Made by a program: the position numbers and the translations under genes
NCBI GenBank assembly: GCA_023055425.1
Contig: JALGPY010000001.1
Span: 139,153,368-139,217,367, forward strand
Origin: Linanthus parryae
Lineage: Eukaryota > Streptophyta > Magnoliopsida > Ericales > Polemoniaceae
Direction of reading: 5' to 3'
Length of the DNA stretch: 64,000 nucleotides
The notes under the pieces: generated by a model
What the model was told of the DNA's origin: nothing
Databases searched by the model: none
Seen by the model: the letters and a program-made list of their open reading frames with translations, nothing else
Shown: piece by piece, positions 53,793 to 64,000 of the stretch
Layout of the letters: every line of letters begins with the position of its first letter
Numbering within the stretch: the first letter of the stretch is position 1

Positions 53793-56030
53793 TTGGAACT
53801 CTACAAAACGAAAAATATGCAATTTTAGTATTTTGAACAATTTAACTATATTCAATAATGGCTAGATCATTAAATATAGCTCCCACTATTTTTCTCGGAT
53901 TAATAGCCCTCACCACTAATGCGGAAAATATCATGTATATTTTCTAGTAGGTCCAAGATCCATATTAAAAGCTTGCTTCGACAAGTTACCCAAGAATTGG
54001 TTATTTAGGTAGGTGTAGATGGTGCTTTCCAGACAGACAGATCACAGCCACGTGGTAGCCATCAAGCACACCTAGTTGTGCTCCATACACATCGGATAAC
54101 TACCCATGCTATCAACTTGGGGGCTGTGAGACATGGCCACCCGAGATACTAACCGCACGGGACTTGTAGAGACTTAGTGGTTTGGAGGCTAGGGTAAGGC
54201 CCGTGACGCGCGTGCGACAACCAAGCTCGCGCGCGACCCTTTGTAACTACTTTGAGAGACTTAATGGCCACATCTTATAAACCCGGCTTGACTTCATAAC
54301 GGTCTCCGGTATATACGGTCAGGTGCCTAACAATTCCTATATACACGGTCGAACATGCCGTTACAGGGGCTACCATTAAGCTGCCATTTATGGTGCATTA
54401 ACCCCCTCGCAACGGTCACTTCCATACTATATATAGGATCGTTAGCCCTCCGTTGCGACACTCTAGTTCTTCTGGACTTACTGAAGACTTTGCTATTAAG
54501 CTGTCTCTCTCTCTCTCTCTCACGCAGTTGCCATTGCTTACCATCTACCTACTCACACCCCACATCTCTCTGAGTTCCCATTCTCTACTTGAGGTGCACA
54601 ATTGTATCTCTTCGAAGGATTTTCTTGCGCACAGTAGGAACCATTAAATTTGCATCCTATGCAACTCTTGGTCCAATTAGGTGAATAACTCATTATTCTT
54701 TATCCTTTTAGATGACACCTAATTGTCATGCCTCTAGGTTCATCAATCCAATTTATTCTTACCTAGTTGCGTCCAACCTCTTGCTTCAACATACACACAT
54801 TACTAGCTTCTGTCGTTCGCAACACATCATGGTGAATTAAAATCGCCTTGCTTTGGCAAGCCCGAATGTTAATAGACCATGATCATGAAGGGTGTTTAGG
54901 CAAGAGAAGGCAAAACGCAATATTCTATTTGAGGGATTTAATAGTCATTATTCGTTTGGTTGATCCCATCAACACGATCTGCTTATTTGGATTGGGCAAT
55001 CCACAATAAAAGACCATCTTTGTTTATTATTATTATCTTGTTAACGTTTTGCTAGTATCGCCATACACACAAAAATAAATAACAAGGCATAAATAATAAA
55101 CATCCACAAAAGAAAAATAACGTGGCATGGATATGGCCCTAGGCTAAGATATTATCAAGCCAATGATAATACCTATTTGCCCTAAAGTGACAAGCTCATC
55201 TCCATGTGCTCCACCATAGTCGCGCGCCTAGGGTAGGGAGTCTTCATTGTATTTTGGCTTCTTGGTTCTCCGGTCTTCTTCTCCTTTCTCTTGGCTATCA
55301 TCTAAATATTTCTAATTCTAGCCTAACATCTAGAATAAATAAATAAATAAAGCCTCACATGTTAAGGAAGATGACCAGCTCGCAGGACGTAAAATTAACT
55401 AACTATTACATTAATTTGATCAGCTCGGAGGCCGTAAACTAAACCACAACAAACACAAAACATCCACAATCTAGGCCATATCCATCCACCATGCAACAAA
55501 GCACATAATACAGTTAAAACCAACTTTTAACGCGCTTGTTAAATTTTAGTTGAATTGGGTAATTAGGGTTACAACGGTCCAAGGGGTCCAACCTAAGCGT
55601 AGGCCGAACCCCAAGGGACCGCCGCCCGCCACCATAGGCCGGCTGCTCCTTGTGACCCGCGGCTTTGCTTGGCGCGCAAGGAAAAGGTGGGGGGGGGGGG
55701 GGGGCGACTAGGGTTTCGGCTCTAGTCTCCTTTCCCTTCCTTCCTTGTTTCCCAAGCTTGGTTGTTTCCATATAATTGTTTCCATAATTGAAAACCCCCT
55801 TTTTCAATTATGTGCCCATGAACCCTAATTTTCAAGAACCCAATTATTCACATCTTATGTGATTAAATACACCAATTTACACATCCAATGTTAAATTAGA
55901 TCTTATTTATATTGAATCAAATTCAATTTGCATCTACTATGCCAATTAATTTCAGTTTCGCGTAACATGAATATAACGGTATATAAACTGAAATCGTAAC
56001 ACATAAAATCATGTTATGCACTACGACCTG
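53793..56030 (-). other. Copia-2 5' leader, interrupted by a solo LTR
   Basis: Non-coding leader between primer site and gag, about 1.6 kb excluding the solo LTR. It holds a G17 run at 55688-55704 and AT-rich sequence. No gene is supported; the 97-codon - strand frame at 55514-55807 reads through the G run and lacks any recognisable domain. Confidence 0.5.
54009..54638 (+). repeat. Solo LTR, related to the Tat gypsy LTR, with perfect TSD
   Basis: The LTR is 54014-54633, TGTAGATGGTGC to TTCTTGCGCACA, flanked on both sides by GTAGG (54009-54013, 54634-54638). It shares blocks with the gypsy LTR at 12699: CACGGGACTTGTAG, GAGACTTAGTGGTTTGGAGG, a TATATATAGG near 54429 and a CT-rich stretch (54505-54522). 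Overall divergence is clearly much greater than between the two gypsy LTRs, so it is a related family. It arose by LTR-LTR recombination. Confidence 0.85.
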
Positions 56031-56044
56031 TGGCTCTGATACCA
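56031..56044 (-). other. Copia-2 primer-binding site (tRNA-iMet)
   Basis: The - strand reads GTGGTATCAGAGCC just after the 5' LTR end (CCCAACA). Confidence 0.85.
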
Positions 56045-56045
56045 C

Positions 56046-57450
56046 TGTTGGGTTTTGACGTAGGTAACGCAGCGGAATAACAAAATTTAATTCCTACTCA
56101 AATCCCACCAAGGATCAAAGGAAGAGACATTCATAACATGATAAGGGACATAGAAGATGTGTACCTTTTGGTTCGGGAGATCACACGAAGAATAATTTTA
56201 TCGCCTCTACAGTTGATCCACGTCTATAGGTGAGATCTAGATCTTCCTTCCCCTAGTGCTAGCTTGGACCGGAGGAAGAGGGAAGAACGAATCAAGCAAC
56301 AAGGACAAAGTGAGGATCGATCCTCTCTTTGTGGCCGACGGGTAGGGGCGGACGACTAGGGGCTTCGGCCTCTAGCTTGTCTTGCTCTCTCTTTGGCTTT
56401 CTCTCCCACTTACTTATGTTATGAGCATTAGTTGTGGGAAGGAAGCTAGGGGCATCATTTATATAGTCCAACAACTCCTTGTTAACTACATAAAGACCTT
56501 TCCTAATCCTACATGAAGTTGGATTAGTCCCTTCCTTGCATATTAGTCCTACTAAATTTGCAAGGCGTTGTGAACTGACCCTTCTAATTAATGAATCATA
56601 TTAATTAATCCCGAATCTAGTTCAACTCTATTAGACGTGTGACCCCATAGGTTTCTACTTAGTTGGTAGTAACTTATTACTAACATGGAGCGGTGTCTAG
56701 CAACACATCCATGCAACCCAACTAATAGAAATAAGTCAATGATCCCGACAACCTCTGTGCCCAATATCACATATTGCATTATCCCTTTGGACACGAGACA
56801 TAAATAGTCACACTCGTATATCCAACCCATAGTTCCTCGATCCTTGGAATATGCTTATGCAAGCAGATAACATCAATATCCGAATTGATTTATCCGAGTC
56901 TGGCCAGACATTCAATAAGCACCATTCCTCGAGTGGCCATGGATATTTTCTCCCATAATGTGGAAGGGACAAATCCTCTCTACATCACTACGATCTCTAA
57001 GCTTTCTTCCTATCATGTCCGATAGCTATCTTTATAGTTGTCCGGTTAAGGCGCAATGTTGGATAACATCAAAGCATGATATTCCACAACTAGAGTATCT
57101 AGTGACTTCAAGTCTAAGGATTGCAACTATATTAGCACTACGAGAAGCGATTATAACTTTAACATAATCTAATGTATCATTCTCGTTGTGGGTCAATCCA
57201 GTATGCCATTACTCCTAATGCATACCCATGCGTTAGACTTGTTATCTCCATATCAATCTACACACATACTAGTCTATATTTTGATCGTCCTGTTGACCAA
57301 TATAATGGACTAGGGATATTTAAGATAAACAACACATTGTATCTAAGGATTTCATTATATTAAATATCACAATAATTAATATATGAATATTCTAGCCAAA
57401 AACATTGTTCATATCAAATATAGATTGCCTCTACATCACCTATTCCAATA
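56046..57450 (-). repeat. Copia-2 5' LTR, 1405 bp
   Basis: It runs from TGTTGGGTTTTGACG to CTATTCCAATA (CA changed to TA at the end), followed by the duplicated AATTG. It aligns along its length with 38859-40275. Confidence 0.9.
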
Positions 57451-57455
57451 AATTG
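57451..57455. repeat. Copia-2 target-site duplication, right (AATTG)
   Basis: It is identical to 38854-38858. Confidence 0.85.
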
Positions 57456-58290
57456 CACTATTCTTTTGATTAACCGACCTCGACACTCGAGCTGCTTTTG
57501 CTACTTCTATTGACTGATTAGTGATGTTGGCTGCCAAATTCCCCTCGACGAGGCTCGCATCTTCCAAGGAGGAGGTCACCACCAAGATGAGGTTGGTAGA
57601 ACTCTGCTGCACTAAGCGCAATACTCAAGCTTCGGGAGTGGATCCAGCCTCCTTTGAAGTACCCCTGCTCATGAATTCCCCCGTCAGTAAAAATCCTCTC
57701 CATACCATGCAGCATGGTTTCTCTGACATAGGTTTTTCCCTTTTTGACCCATCCTCAAACTCTGGGGATGACACAGAAGAGAATCACCATACTCGGGTTC
57801 ACAATCTACCTGCATCTCCCTGGGAATTATTGTGGAATGATCCTCCTCATGATTAATACACCCACACCACCGAAAAATATGGGGAACCCGTTCGAATTTG
57901 AAATCAAGCCACATTTGGACCCCTTTAGCCACTGGATTAAGTCCCCGTGGCAGCGGTTCCGCAGGTGGGAAGTGAGTTCTAATCCGCATATAGTTTATGC
58001 CGTCCTCACTATCAATTCTCGAATCAACACAAGTTGTTTCAGCTATAACATCCATTTATCTTCTTTCCTGTTTGTTCTTTCATCAAGTGAATTGGAATGT
58101 TGCTTACTTGGACCCAAACGACAAGAGATTCAAAATCAACCCCTGCCACAGGATACCATGCTGCCATGGCTTAAGAAGTAAGGTTCTCCCGTTGAAGGAC
58201 CAGGGGCCACCTGAAGGAATCCTTTCCATACGTCTGACATTCGGAAAAATAAAGAGAAAAGTATTGAAATCAACTTCTAGCATATTTATA
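57456..58290 (-). pseudogene. LINE-2 ORF1 (DUF4283 / zinc-knuckle protein)
   Basis: ORF1 proteins of plant LINEs bind the element RNA. The - strand shows the end of a DUF4283 domain (GPWSFNGRTLLLKPWQHG near 58215-58160), then, after stops near 58110 and 58065, MDVIAETTCVDSRIDSEDG. The zf-CCHC_4 region follows: FKFERVPHIFRWCGCINHEE near 57900, with the final Cys changed (CGCINHEEDHS instead of CG..GH....C). A frameshift near 57690 leads into a low-complexity C-terminus ending at the Copia-2 insertion. The C-terminal continuation lies at 38600-38853. Confidence 0.7.
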
Positions 58291-58640
58291 TCGTTACCCT
58301 TATTTCAGATTTTCTGATACATCATTCTCATCACCTCCACGCCAATCTTCTCATCGAAGATAAATAGGTTAGGGAATCTCCAAAACCGATTTGAGCCTCA
58401 AACAGAACGGGAACTTCAGAGACCAAATAGCATTTGAACCGAGACCCACACGGAAATGAAAACAGAAACCAGCAGTGTGGCTGCTACAATCACTGTCGTT
58501 GATGCATCGCTTTTAGAGATAGGGAAAACCCACAAATACGACCCCGCCGAGGAAACTAATTCTACAGAAAGAAACCTACAACAACCCTATTAGGTTTTAT
58601 TGCCCAAAACTGAACCTAATCTGGGATTTTGAGAAAATAA
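58291..58640 (-). other. LINE-2 5' region
   Basis: No convincing coding sequence; probably the LINE-2 5' UTR and ORF1 start. The exact 5' end could not be placed. Confidence 0.35.
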
Positions 58641-59129
58641 AGTGAGAATCGATTAGAAAAAAAAGAAAAATAAAAAGAGCGATTGGTGGTGGCAATGGAC
58701 CATCTATGGGAAAGAGGGAGCGACAAAAGATATCAAGTGGTGATGGACGAGGAGGTAGCGGCAGTGGAGCCGGGTGTCGTTTGAAGTGTTGGGTGGGTCG
58801 AAGGAGGATTTGAGCAGTTGGGAAAACAAGAAGACGACATGGGGATTAGAGCTTACAATGAAGTTAAAGAGACATGAGAGAGGGGGCTTTTGTTGTTCTT
58901 TTTCATTTTTTTTTTTTTTTTTTTTTTTGAGAATTTTTTTTTTCATTTTTGATTAAGTTGATGGACATTAATGTTATCAGACGGGAGAGGGGGGGGGGGG
59001 GGTAAATTAGACTTTTCAAGTTTCCGTTACATTCCGTCAGTTACAAGGGTGCTTCTTGGTATTATCCATACCACGGGACAGTGATTTGGTAATATGCCAA
59101 ATCACAGGGTGGTTCTATGCCATTTACCC
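58640..59129 (-). repeat. Right inverted arm, MULE-like element
   Basis: It is the inverted counterpart of 2664-3100 (see that entry). It includes a T-rich run (58906-58929) and a G run (58988-59001) that make the arm hard to align. Its outer end lies about 70-100 bp upstream of the probable 5' UTR of the RING gene. Confidence 0.5.
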
Positions 59130-59475
59130 ATTCAATAATCCCAAAGGAAAGAAAGGGAAACGCGTGAAAGAAAGAAGGAAAAAAGTCCGAACCCAGTGAA
59201 TCAAGCAAACTTCACAGAGAGATAGAGAGAGACACATTGTTGATTCTTATCGCCAATCTTCGTCGACACAATTTTTAATAGCCACTGGTCAGTAAGCTCT
59301 CGCTTTCTCTCATTCTCTCTCTCTCTCTCTCACACACACACATTGTTGATTGTTCCATGGAATTTGTCACATTCGTTCGCTGATAGAGAGCTTTTTTCTC
59401 AGTTTCTCGCAGCAACCTCATTGTTAACATCGACGGAGGCTGATTGTTCCGATTCAGTTCTCGGAGATCTTTCAG
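59130..59475 (+). promoter_or_regulatory. Proximal promoter and 5' UTR exon 1 of the RING E3 ligase gene
   Basis: No clear TATA box. The purine-rich stretch (GAGAGATAGAGAGAGACAC, 59217-59235) and the (CT)9(CA)6 microsatellite (59313-59342) are typical of plant 5' UTRs. Exon 1 ends at TTTCAG|GTAATC (donor at 59476). The transcript start is not determined. Confidence 0.55.
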
Positions 59476-59981
59476 GTAATCGAATCTTGTTTTTGTCATC
59501 TTCTGTTCAAGCTGTTTGATCGATCGTTCCTTGAGATTGGTCAACGTTTTGTGTTCTAGGGTTTTTGACTGTTCTCCGATTGGATTTGGGTAATTCTTTG
59601 TTTTCTCATTTGGGGTTTTTAGGGTTTGGATTGATATGATGGTGTTTCATCTCCTGCATGTGTGTAATTTCTTCACTGTTTAGTCTTCTCCTTTGTAGCT
59701 TCCTTTGATGGAGCTAGGGTTACTGTTAAATGAAATTAATCAGATATTTCTTCACCTTTGAGTAAACAGATGACTGCGAAGCTTTTTGGATTATGTTGAT
59801 CAAACATGGGTTTTAATCATTTTGATTAGTTGGTCCTATAGCAACTGTTTGGTTTTTTAGATTCATTGCAAGTCAAATAACAATTTATCATGTCAAGAGA
59901 TGACCTGCTTTCTTCATTAAATTGAATTTATAGTGTTGGTTCTGAGTCTTGTTCTTTTCTTTTGCTTGGTTTCTTCAACAG
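59476..59981 (+). other. 5' UTR intron of the RING gene, 506 bp
   Basis: T-rich, from GTAATCGAATC to TTCTTCAACAG. A leader intron upstream of the start codon is common for this type of plant gene. Confidence 0.65.
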
Positions 59982-60186
59982 AAAGAGGGTCACTATTTAT
60001 CGACTTTCGGTGATTCCAAATATCTGGGTTGCAGAAGTGCAAGCGTGCAATACAATTGCTTTAGTGTGGCGGATATCTCGTTTGACCATCCCATGAGTCC
60101 TTTACTTTCTGTTTCGTTGGGCCTAGATGACCATTTTGTTAAAAGGTTTGTTTGGTGAAAGAGCAATCAAGGAATTCATATCCTTA

Positions 60187-60818
60187 ATGGAGAGGGCAGG
60201 GAGCGTTAGTGTGTGTGAGCACGTCATTGACATAAATAGCAACGAGGCATCTTCATCTGCTCCATCCCATGAAACAAATGGCTTAGAATTGCAGCGTGAT
60301 TCGCGGGCTTCCAATAGTACAAGGGTTGCTGCACTTCAAACTGCAGCAGCTTCTGCAAATGGACAGAACTCGAGGAATTCATCATTAATTAGAAGAGCTG
60401 ATGCGCCAGGCCGTCGTCGTAGAAGTCCTCTTAATTCTGGCCTATGGATATCTATAGAACTGGTCCTAACCGTGAGTCAGATTGTTGCAGCCATTGTTGT
60501 TCTGTCTTTATCAAGAAATGAGCATCCTCATGCTCCTTTATTTGCTTGGATAGTTGGATATGCGTCAGGATGTGCTGCAACACTTCCACTACTTTATTGG
60601 CGTTGGTATTACCGTAACCAGTCTTTGGAGTCAGGTGCATCTAACTCCAGTCAAGGATCTTCTCAGAGCAATGCTTCCACTTCTCTGTCTAATCCTTCAA
60701 CTCTAAGGACATCAGATGCATCTCAGTCTCGTCTTGCATCTTCTCAGAGCAACCCTCCTAATAATAATAATAATAATGCCCCCAGAGCTGCACCAAGTTT
60801 GAGAATCCCAAATCCACG
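60187..60818 (+). CDS. RING-type E3 ubiquitin ligase, membrane-anchored, first coding exon (partial)
   Basis: The only cellular gene in the window, continuing past the right edge. The exon encodes 210 residues plus two bases, ending CCACG|GTATGA (phase 2). It has a Ser/Asn-rich N-terminus (VCEHVIDINSNEASSS), a basic stretch (PGRRRRSPLNSG, residues 75-85), and two membrane segments (about 86-108, LWISIELVLTVSQIVAAIVV, and 117-137, PLFAWIVGYASGCAATLPLL). YWRWYYRNQ follows, then a Ser/Asn-rich linker with an N6 run. This matches plant two-TM RING proteins of the Arabidopsis At4g32600/At1g80400 type, in which the RING-H2 domain is C-terminal and so lies outside the window. The start at 60187 (MERAGSVS) is preferred; an in-frame ATG at 60127 would add 20 residues. 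No stops or frameshifts: the exon looks functional. Confidence 0.85.
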
Positions 60819-61409
60819 GTATGATTCTTTCAATAATTTTTTTTCTGAAAACACAATTTGATATGCCTTTTCTTCTGGTCCACTGTGTGCATGTCTAAGT
60901 GATTTTGACTGCTTATAAGTGAGGTTTATCTGGTCATCTCATCTGATATTTATGTCAATTATCTGTCTGCTCGTTCATTACTGCACCCTGAGCATGTTAT
61001 GTAAGCATACAGTTGAGGAGTAGGGACAAAACACAAACGAACCAACATATACTAGTAGTACTAGTAAGTAGGAGGACAATTCGAAGTATAATCAAACTGA
61101 ATAGGTATCCTCATAGTCATGCAAAAGGTTATACACAAAAAATGGTCTAGTTAGCCCCAGTCTTCTTTGATGAAATAAGACCGGTTCTTCACAGTCTATG
61201 GTAAATAGCAAAGAAGGTACTAGTTGGTTGAATGATGTGCAGACTGAAGATTTGATTGCTTGCCATATAAAATAAGTAGGGGTTAAGGATTCAAATTACT
61301 GAGAAATGGTGATACGAGAGGTTTTGTGGTGAAAGACAATGATGTAGAGGTTAAGGATTCATGTTTTGTCAGACTTGTGGGGAGATGTGATGTTATGGAC
61401 AAATAAACA

Positions 61410-61674
61410 GTACCACTCTGATTCTTCTCTTCCCCTACACTTGACTTTTTTGACTCGTTTCCCCGGCATTTTGACTGGGTGATTTGGATCGCAAAACGAT
61501 ACGATTTTTTGATATATTTTTTTACTGTATTATAGTTCAACTTTTACTCTACAATACCATGAAAAAATTATCAAAAAATTGTACCATTTAGCTATCCAAA
61601 TCACGGGGTCAAAGTGACCCAGTGAATAGTGGTAAAAGTCAAGATGATGGGGAAGAGAAGAATCAGAGTGGTAC
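61410..61674. mobile_element. MITE-like inverted-repeat element, about 265 bp
   Basis: The left terminus GTACCACTCTGATTCTTCTC (61410-61429) is matched exactly by the inverted right terminus ending at 61674, and the pairing extends through TTCCCC and, imperfectly, TTGACTTTT and GATTTGGAT. The AT-rich centre holds CAAAAAATTG-type repeats. It could fold into a long hairpin. No transposase. The target-site duplication is unclear, so the superfamily is open. Confidence 0.65.
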
Positions 61675-61925
61675 ATGTTCTTCAGATGTTGACCGTGTCA
61701 TTTTGATATGCCAAATCTTTGGGCTTCTATTTTGATTTTAACTATTGAAAATGGATGATCATCAGTCCTAGGAGATGGCAACCTTTAATTTATTATAAAG
61801 ATCCCCGAAGGTCAGATGTGCTAAGGGAAAAAGTTAGCGGACGGAGTTCCCAACATGCTTTGATTCTTATACATAATTATCGGCTTACTCGTCAATAGCT
61901 TTTCATTAATATTGAATATCCCGGG

Positions 61926-62197
61926 GGCATCAGAGAAGAGTTGGGTTCAGTTAGAATGGCAGAAAGTGAAATTGATGGCATATAGATAGATAGGTGTATG
62001 TTGGTTTCGCAACTGGGATATACTAATATTACCAGCCAAACTGTCATCATCAGGTTGAGAGGACATCAGAGAATAGTTGGCTTCAGTTAGGAATGGCAGA
62101 AAGTGGAATTGATGGCAATAGGTAGTTGTATGTTGGTTTCACAACTGGGATATATGAATAGTACCAGCCAAACTGTCATCATCAGGTTGAGGAAGTG
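61926..62197. repeat. Tandem duplication, two units of about 136 bp
   Basis: Both units run from CATCAGAGAA.AGTTGG to CTGTCATCATCAGGTTGAG. They differ by scattered substitutions and a short indel (ATAGATAGATAGGTGTATG versus ATAGGTAGTTGTATG). It lies within the intron, with no coding content. Confidence 0.8.
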
Positions 62198-63780
62198 GGC
62201 AGCCAACCCTGACCTATGAGATGTTGGTCTCCAATGATTTGAGGTGGGTTTATTCTGGTCAGTTTCTATTGGTTCGGATGCAAATCTATCTGATCAGGAG
62301 AACGGATAAAGTGGGAAAATAGCGCGTGTTAGGTCCCTTTGCTCATCGTCGTCCACAGCGAATACACTGCAATTTGTGATCCAACTATTGGAGTCCCTAA
62401 ACAGAAAGGGAAAAAAAGATGAAATAATGTAGAGAACAAGCGACTCAACAGGTGGATGGAAGAGAGATTGAAAGCTGTCTCATTGATCAAGGCTTTCTGG
62501 TAATGGAGAGGACCGCTGGTCGCTGGTTTTAATGGACTACAGATTCAAAGAGGAGAGAAGCATATTTATTTTGTATAGAATCAGAAATAGAATATAGAAG
62601 CGTAACATTTCACTGGTTTATTAAATATTAAACTTAAGTTAGAAATATAGACAATAATCCCGGTTTTGTATTAGCAAATCGGTCAGTTGTGCTTGGGTGC
62701 AAACGGGTTTGGCATGGCTCGATTGGAGCCAAAACAAAACTCAACAGTGGTTAAAGCTTCATTTGAACAAGATAATTGAATTGAAGTGGATTATACTGAA
62801 TCGCAACGATTTGAAGAGATTCAATCTGATATCGTAAAATTGAATCATAAAGTTGAATTTACAGTGATGATAATCGTAATCATGAAGCACTTTCTTACCA
62901 CTAAACATGTTTCTAAACTCTAACCGATACAAATAGTTGCTTTACTCATCTGAGAACAACCAGTACTTGAATCAGAAGTTACAAAGTTGTTGATAGTTTT
63001 TCACGATAGATCTGTGGTGGCGTTGGTATAAACCGGTGACTGCTGGTCGCTTGCTTCCCACAGCAGCTTCTAGGCGGTCATGCTAGAAAATGACGACCGG
63101 CTGCTGTTGGTCTAGGTGCCGGAGGGTCCAGCAATGGGTGAGAGGTACATATACAAGAGAGAGAAGAGACTGCGATAGAGAGGCTCATACAGGTGAGATG
63201 TTGAGATAGAGAGAAAGAGTCAGGAGTCCGAATGAATCTAACGAAGGAACGCCTATATCTAAAAGTTTGACATTTATACTATGAGAGACTATAAGCTTTG
63301 GTGGTACTACTATAATTTACCTTGCAATGCTTTCTCAGCCAATTAGGATACACATGGTTATCGAAAAGCATGTAAATATACATACATATATGTAATGACT
63401 CGGTTCTGTTTGGTTTGGGAATACATGGAACCGCAAATCGACCTGTCCCTTGTAAAATACTGAACCAAACAGTTGGTCTGATCAGGTTTGTGGCTTGCTA
63501 CCCTACTGGCTCTAGTGATTAAGAGTGAATTCTGGGCAATGTGTTTCAGGTTGGGAGTTTGGTAATTATATCAGCTTAAGTTGTACTACTATATTTATTC
63601 TGAAGTACCTTGGTTGGGCAGACTATCACTGGGTTCCTGCTGTCAGAACTGACCACCCACCTGAATAAATCAGGTTGGTGCAATTTTAAGCCAAAATCTT
63701 CTATATACAATCTGTTTGTGCTGGTCTGGGTCGATTTGAGAAGTCCCAGCCGGGTTGACTGTTTTTCTGTACAGCCCTAT

Positions 63781-63984
63781 AAATTGTTAGTTGTCCTTGA
63801 AGAACTGAAGCTTCTTCATATGAGCAATCCTCTATTGGCATTATAAGTTGCCCAAAGTTGTTGGACTTATCTGCACTATAAAAAATTGTTAATTGTCCTT
63901 GAAGAATTAAAGCTTTTTCATTAGAGGAAGCCTCCATTGGCATTATAACAAGCTCCAATTCGTTGAAATTATCTACAATATCGA
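63781..63984. repeat. Tandem duplication, two units of about 102 bp
   Basis: Both units read AAATTGTTA.TTGTCCTTGAA, GAA.T.AAGCTT.TTCAT, CC.CTATTGGCATTATAA-like, and continue to TTATCT.CA.TAT. They are about 80% identical by eye. Intronic and non-coding. Confidence 0.75.
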
Positions 63985-64000
63985 AAAGTACCGAGGTATA

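Larger units (their letters stand above)
38859..57450 (-). mobile_element. Copia-2: Ty1/copia element with three nested insertions
   Basis: The LTRs are 38859-40275 (3') and 56046-57450 (5'), with primer site 56031-56044, gag-protease (53792-52771), integrase (50285-48834), RT-RNase H (41690-40296) and a perfect AATTG duplication. It is interrupted by element E, a MULE-like element and a solo LTR, each verified by target-site duplication. Frames contain stops and frameshifts. Confidence 0.9.
3361..58700 (-). mobile_element. LINE-2: full span of a LINE interrupted by two large insertions
   Basis: Reading the - strand from right to left gives ORF1 (58290-57456), then ORF1 end / ORF2 start (38853-38354), then the endonuclease remainder, RT linker, zf-RVT and RNase H (5384-3420). 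At the left gap the duplicated octamer TTGCGCTT (5385-5392 and 38346-38353) flanks the insertion and the endonuclease frame continues across it. At the right gap the pentamer AATTG (38854-38858 and 57451-57455) flanks Copia-2. These were therefore one LINE before the insertions. The 5' boundary near 58700 is approximate. Confidence 0.75.
60819..64000 (+). other. Long intron of the RING gene (at least 3.2 kb)
   Basis: From the donor at 60819 to the window edge no further exon is recognised on the + strand: no RING-H2 pattern (C-x2-C..C-x-H-x2-H) was seen. The intron contains a MITE-like inverted repeat and two tandem duplications, listed separately, and otherwise AT-rich sequence without features. 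The 85-codon - strand frame at 61283-61540 and the frames at 63610-63958 are not genes. Confidence 0.6.

Noticed and set aside
55514..55807. - strand frame of 97 codons with Pro- and Gly-rich stretch
   Set aside because: It depends on reading through the G17 run, which is unstable and error-prone, and lies in the Copia-2 leader.
60127..60186. Start of the RING protein at 60127
   Set aside because: In frame and possible, but the 20 extra residues do not resemble the N-terminus of related proteins as I know them, whereas MERAG followed by a Ser-rich region does; recorded as an alternative only.

Overview
The window is plant nuclear DNA, most likely from a eudicot. It holds one recognisable cellular gene, the 5' half of a RING-type E3 ubiquitin ligase gene on the + strand (about 59.2 kb to the right edge). 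To its left lies about 59 kb of nested, mostly decayed transposable elements. The plant assignment rests on the element families (Tat-type Ty3/gypsy, Sirevirus-type Ty1/copia, plant LINEs), on initiator-tRNA-Met primer sites of the form TGGTATCAGAGC, and on a plant mobile domain protein.

The nesting can be resolved because target-site duplications and interrupted reading frames match on the two sides of each insertion. (1) A LINE fragment (LINE-1, + strand) fills 1-2558. (2) Inverted MULE-like arms at about 2664-3100 and 58640-59129 face each other and bracket everything between them. (3) A second LINE (LINE-2, - strand) is cut into three pieces: ORF1 at 57456-58290, the ORF1/ORF2 junction and the endonuclease start at 38354-38853, and the rest of the endonuclease through RNase H at 3420-5384. 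(4) The left gap in LINE-2 (5393-38345, flanked by the 8-bp duplication TTGCGCTT) holds a hAT-like terminus and a Sirevirus-type copia element (5966-38345, - strand). (5) The Sirevirus's 3' accessory frame is split by a non-autonomous TGGCGCC-primed LTR element, 'D' (7984-30751, - strand). (6) D is split by a 14.9-kb Tat-lineage gypsy element (12699-27615, + strand). (7) On its antisense strand, downstream of pol, that gypsy element carries a six-exon gene encoding a plant mobile domain protein (21962-26273).

The right gap in LINE-2 is a second copia element, Copia-2 (38859-57450, - strand, TSD AATTG). It contains three further insertions: a complete non-autonomous LTR element 'E' (41695-48828, + strand), a MULE-like element with a 9-bp TSD (50295-52761), and a solo LTR related to the gypsy LTR (54014-54633, perfect TSD GTAGG).

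No autonomous element appears intact. The Sirevirus lacks the core of its reverse transcriptase, LINE-2 lacks its RT domain, and the gypsy pol has stops and two frame changes. The most interesting content is the intron-bearing antisense gene, an unrecognised protein shared by elements D and E, and three sets of family-specific repeated palindromes. All coordinates come from reading the sequence by eye; no alignment or database search was run.
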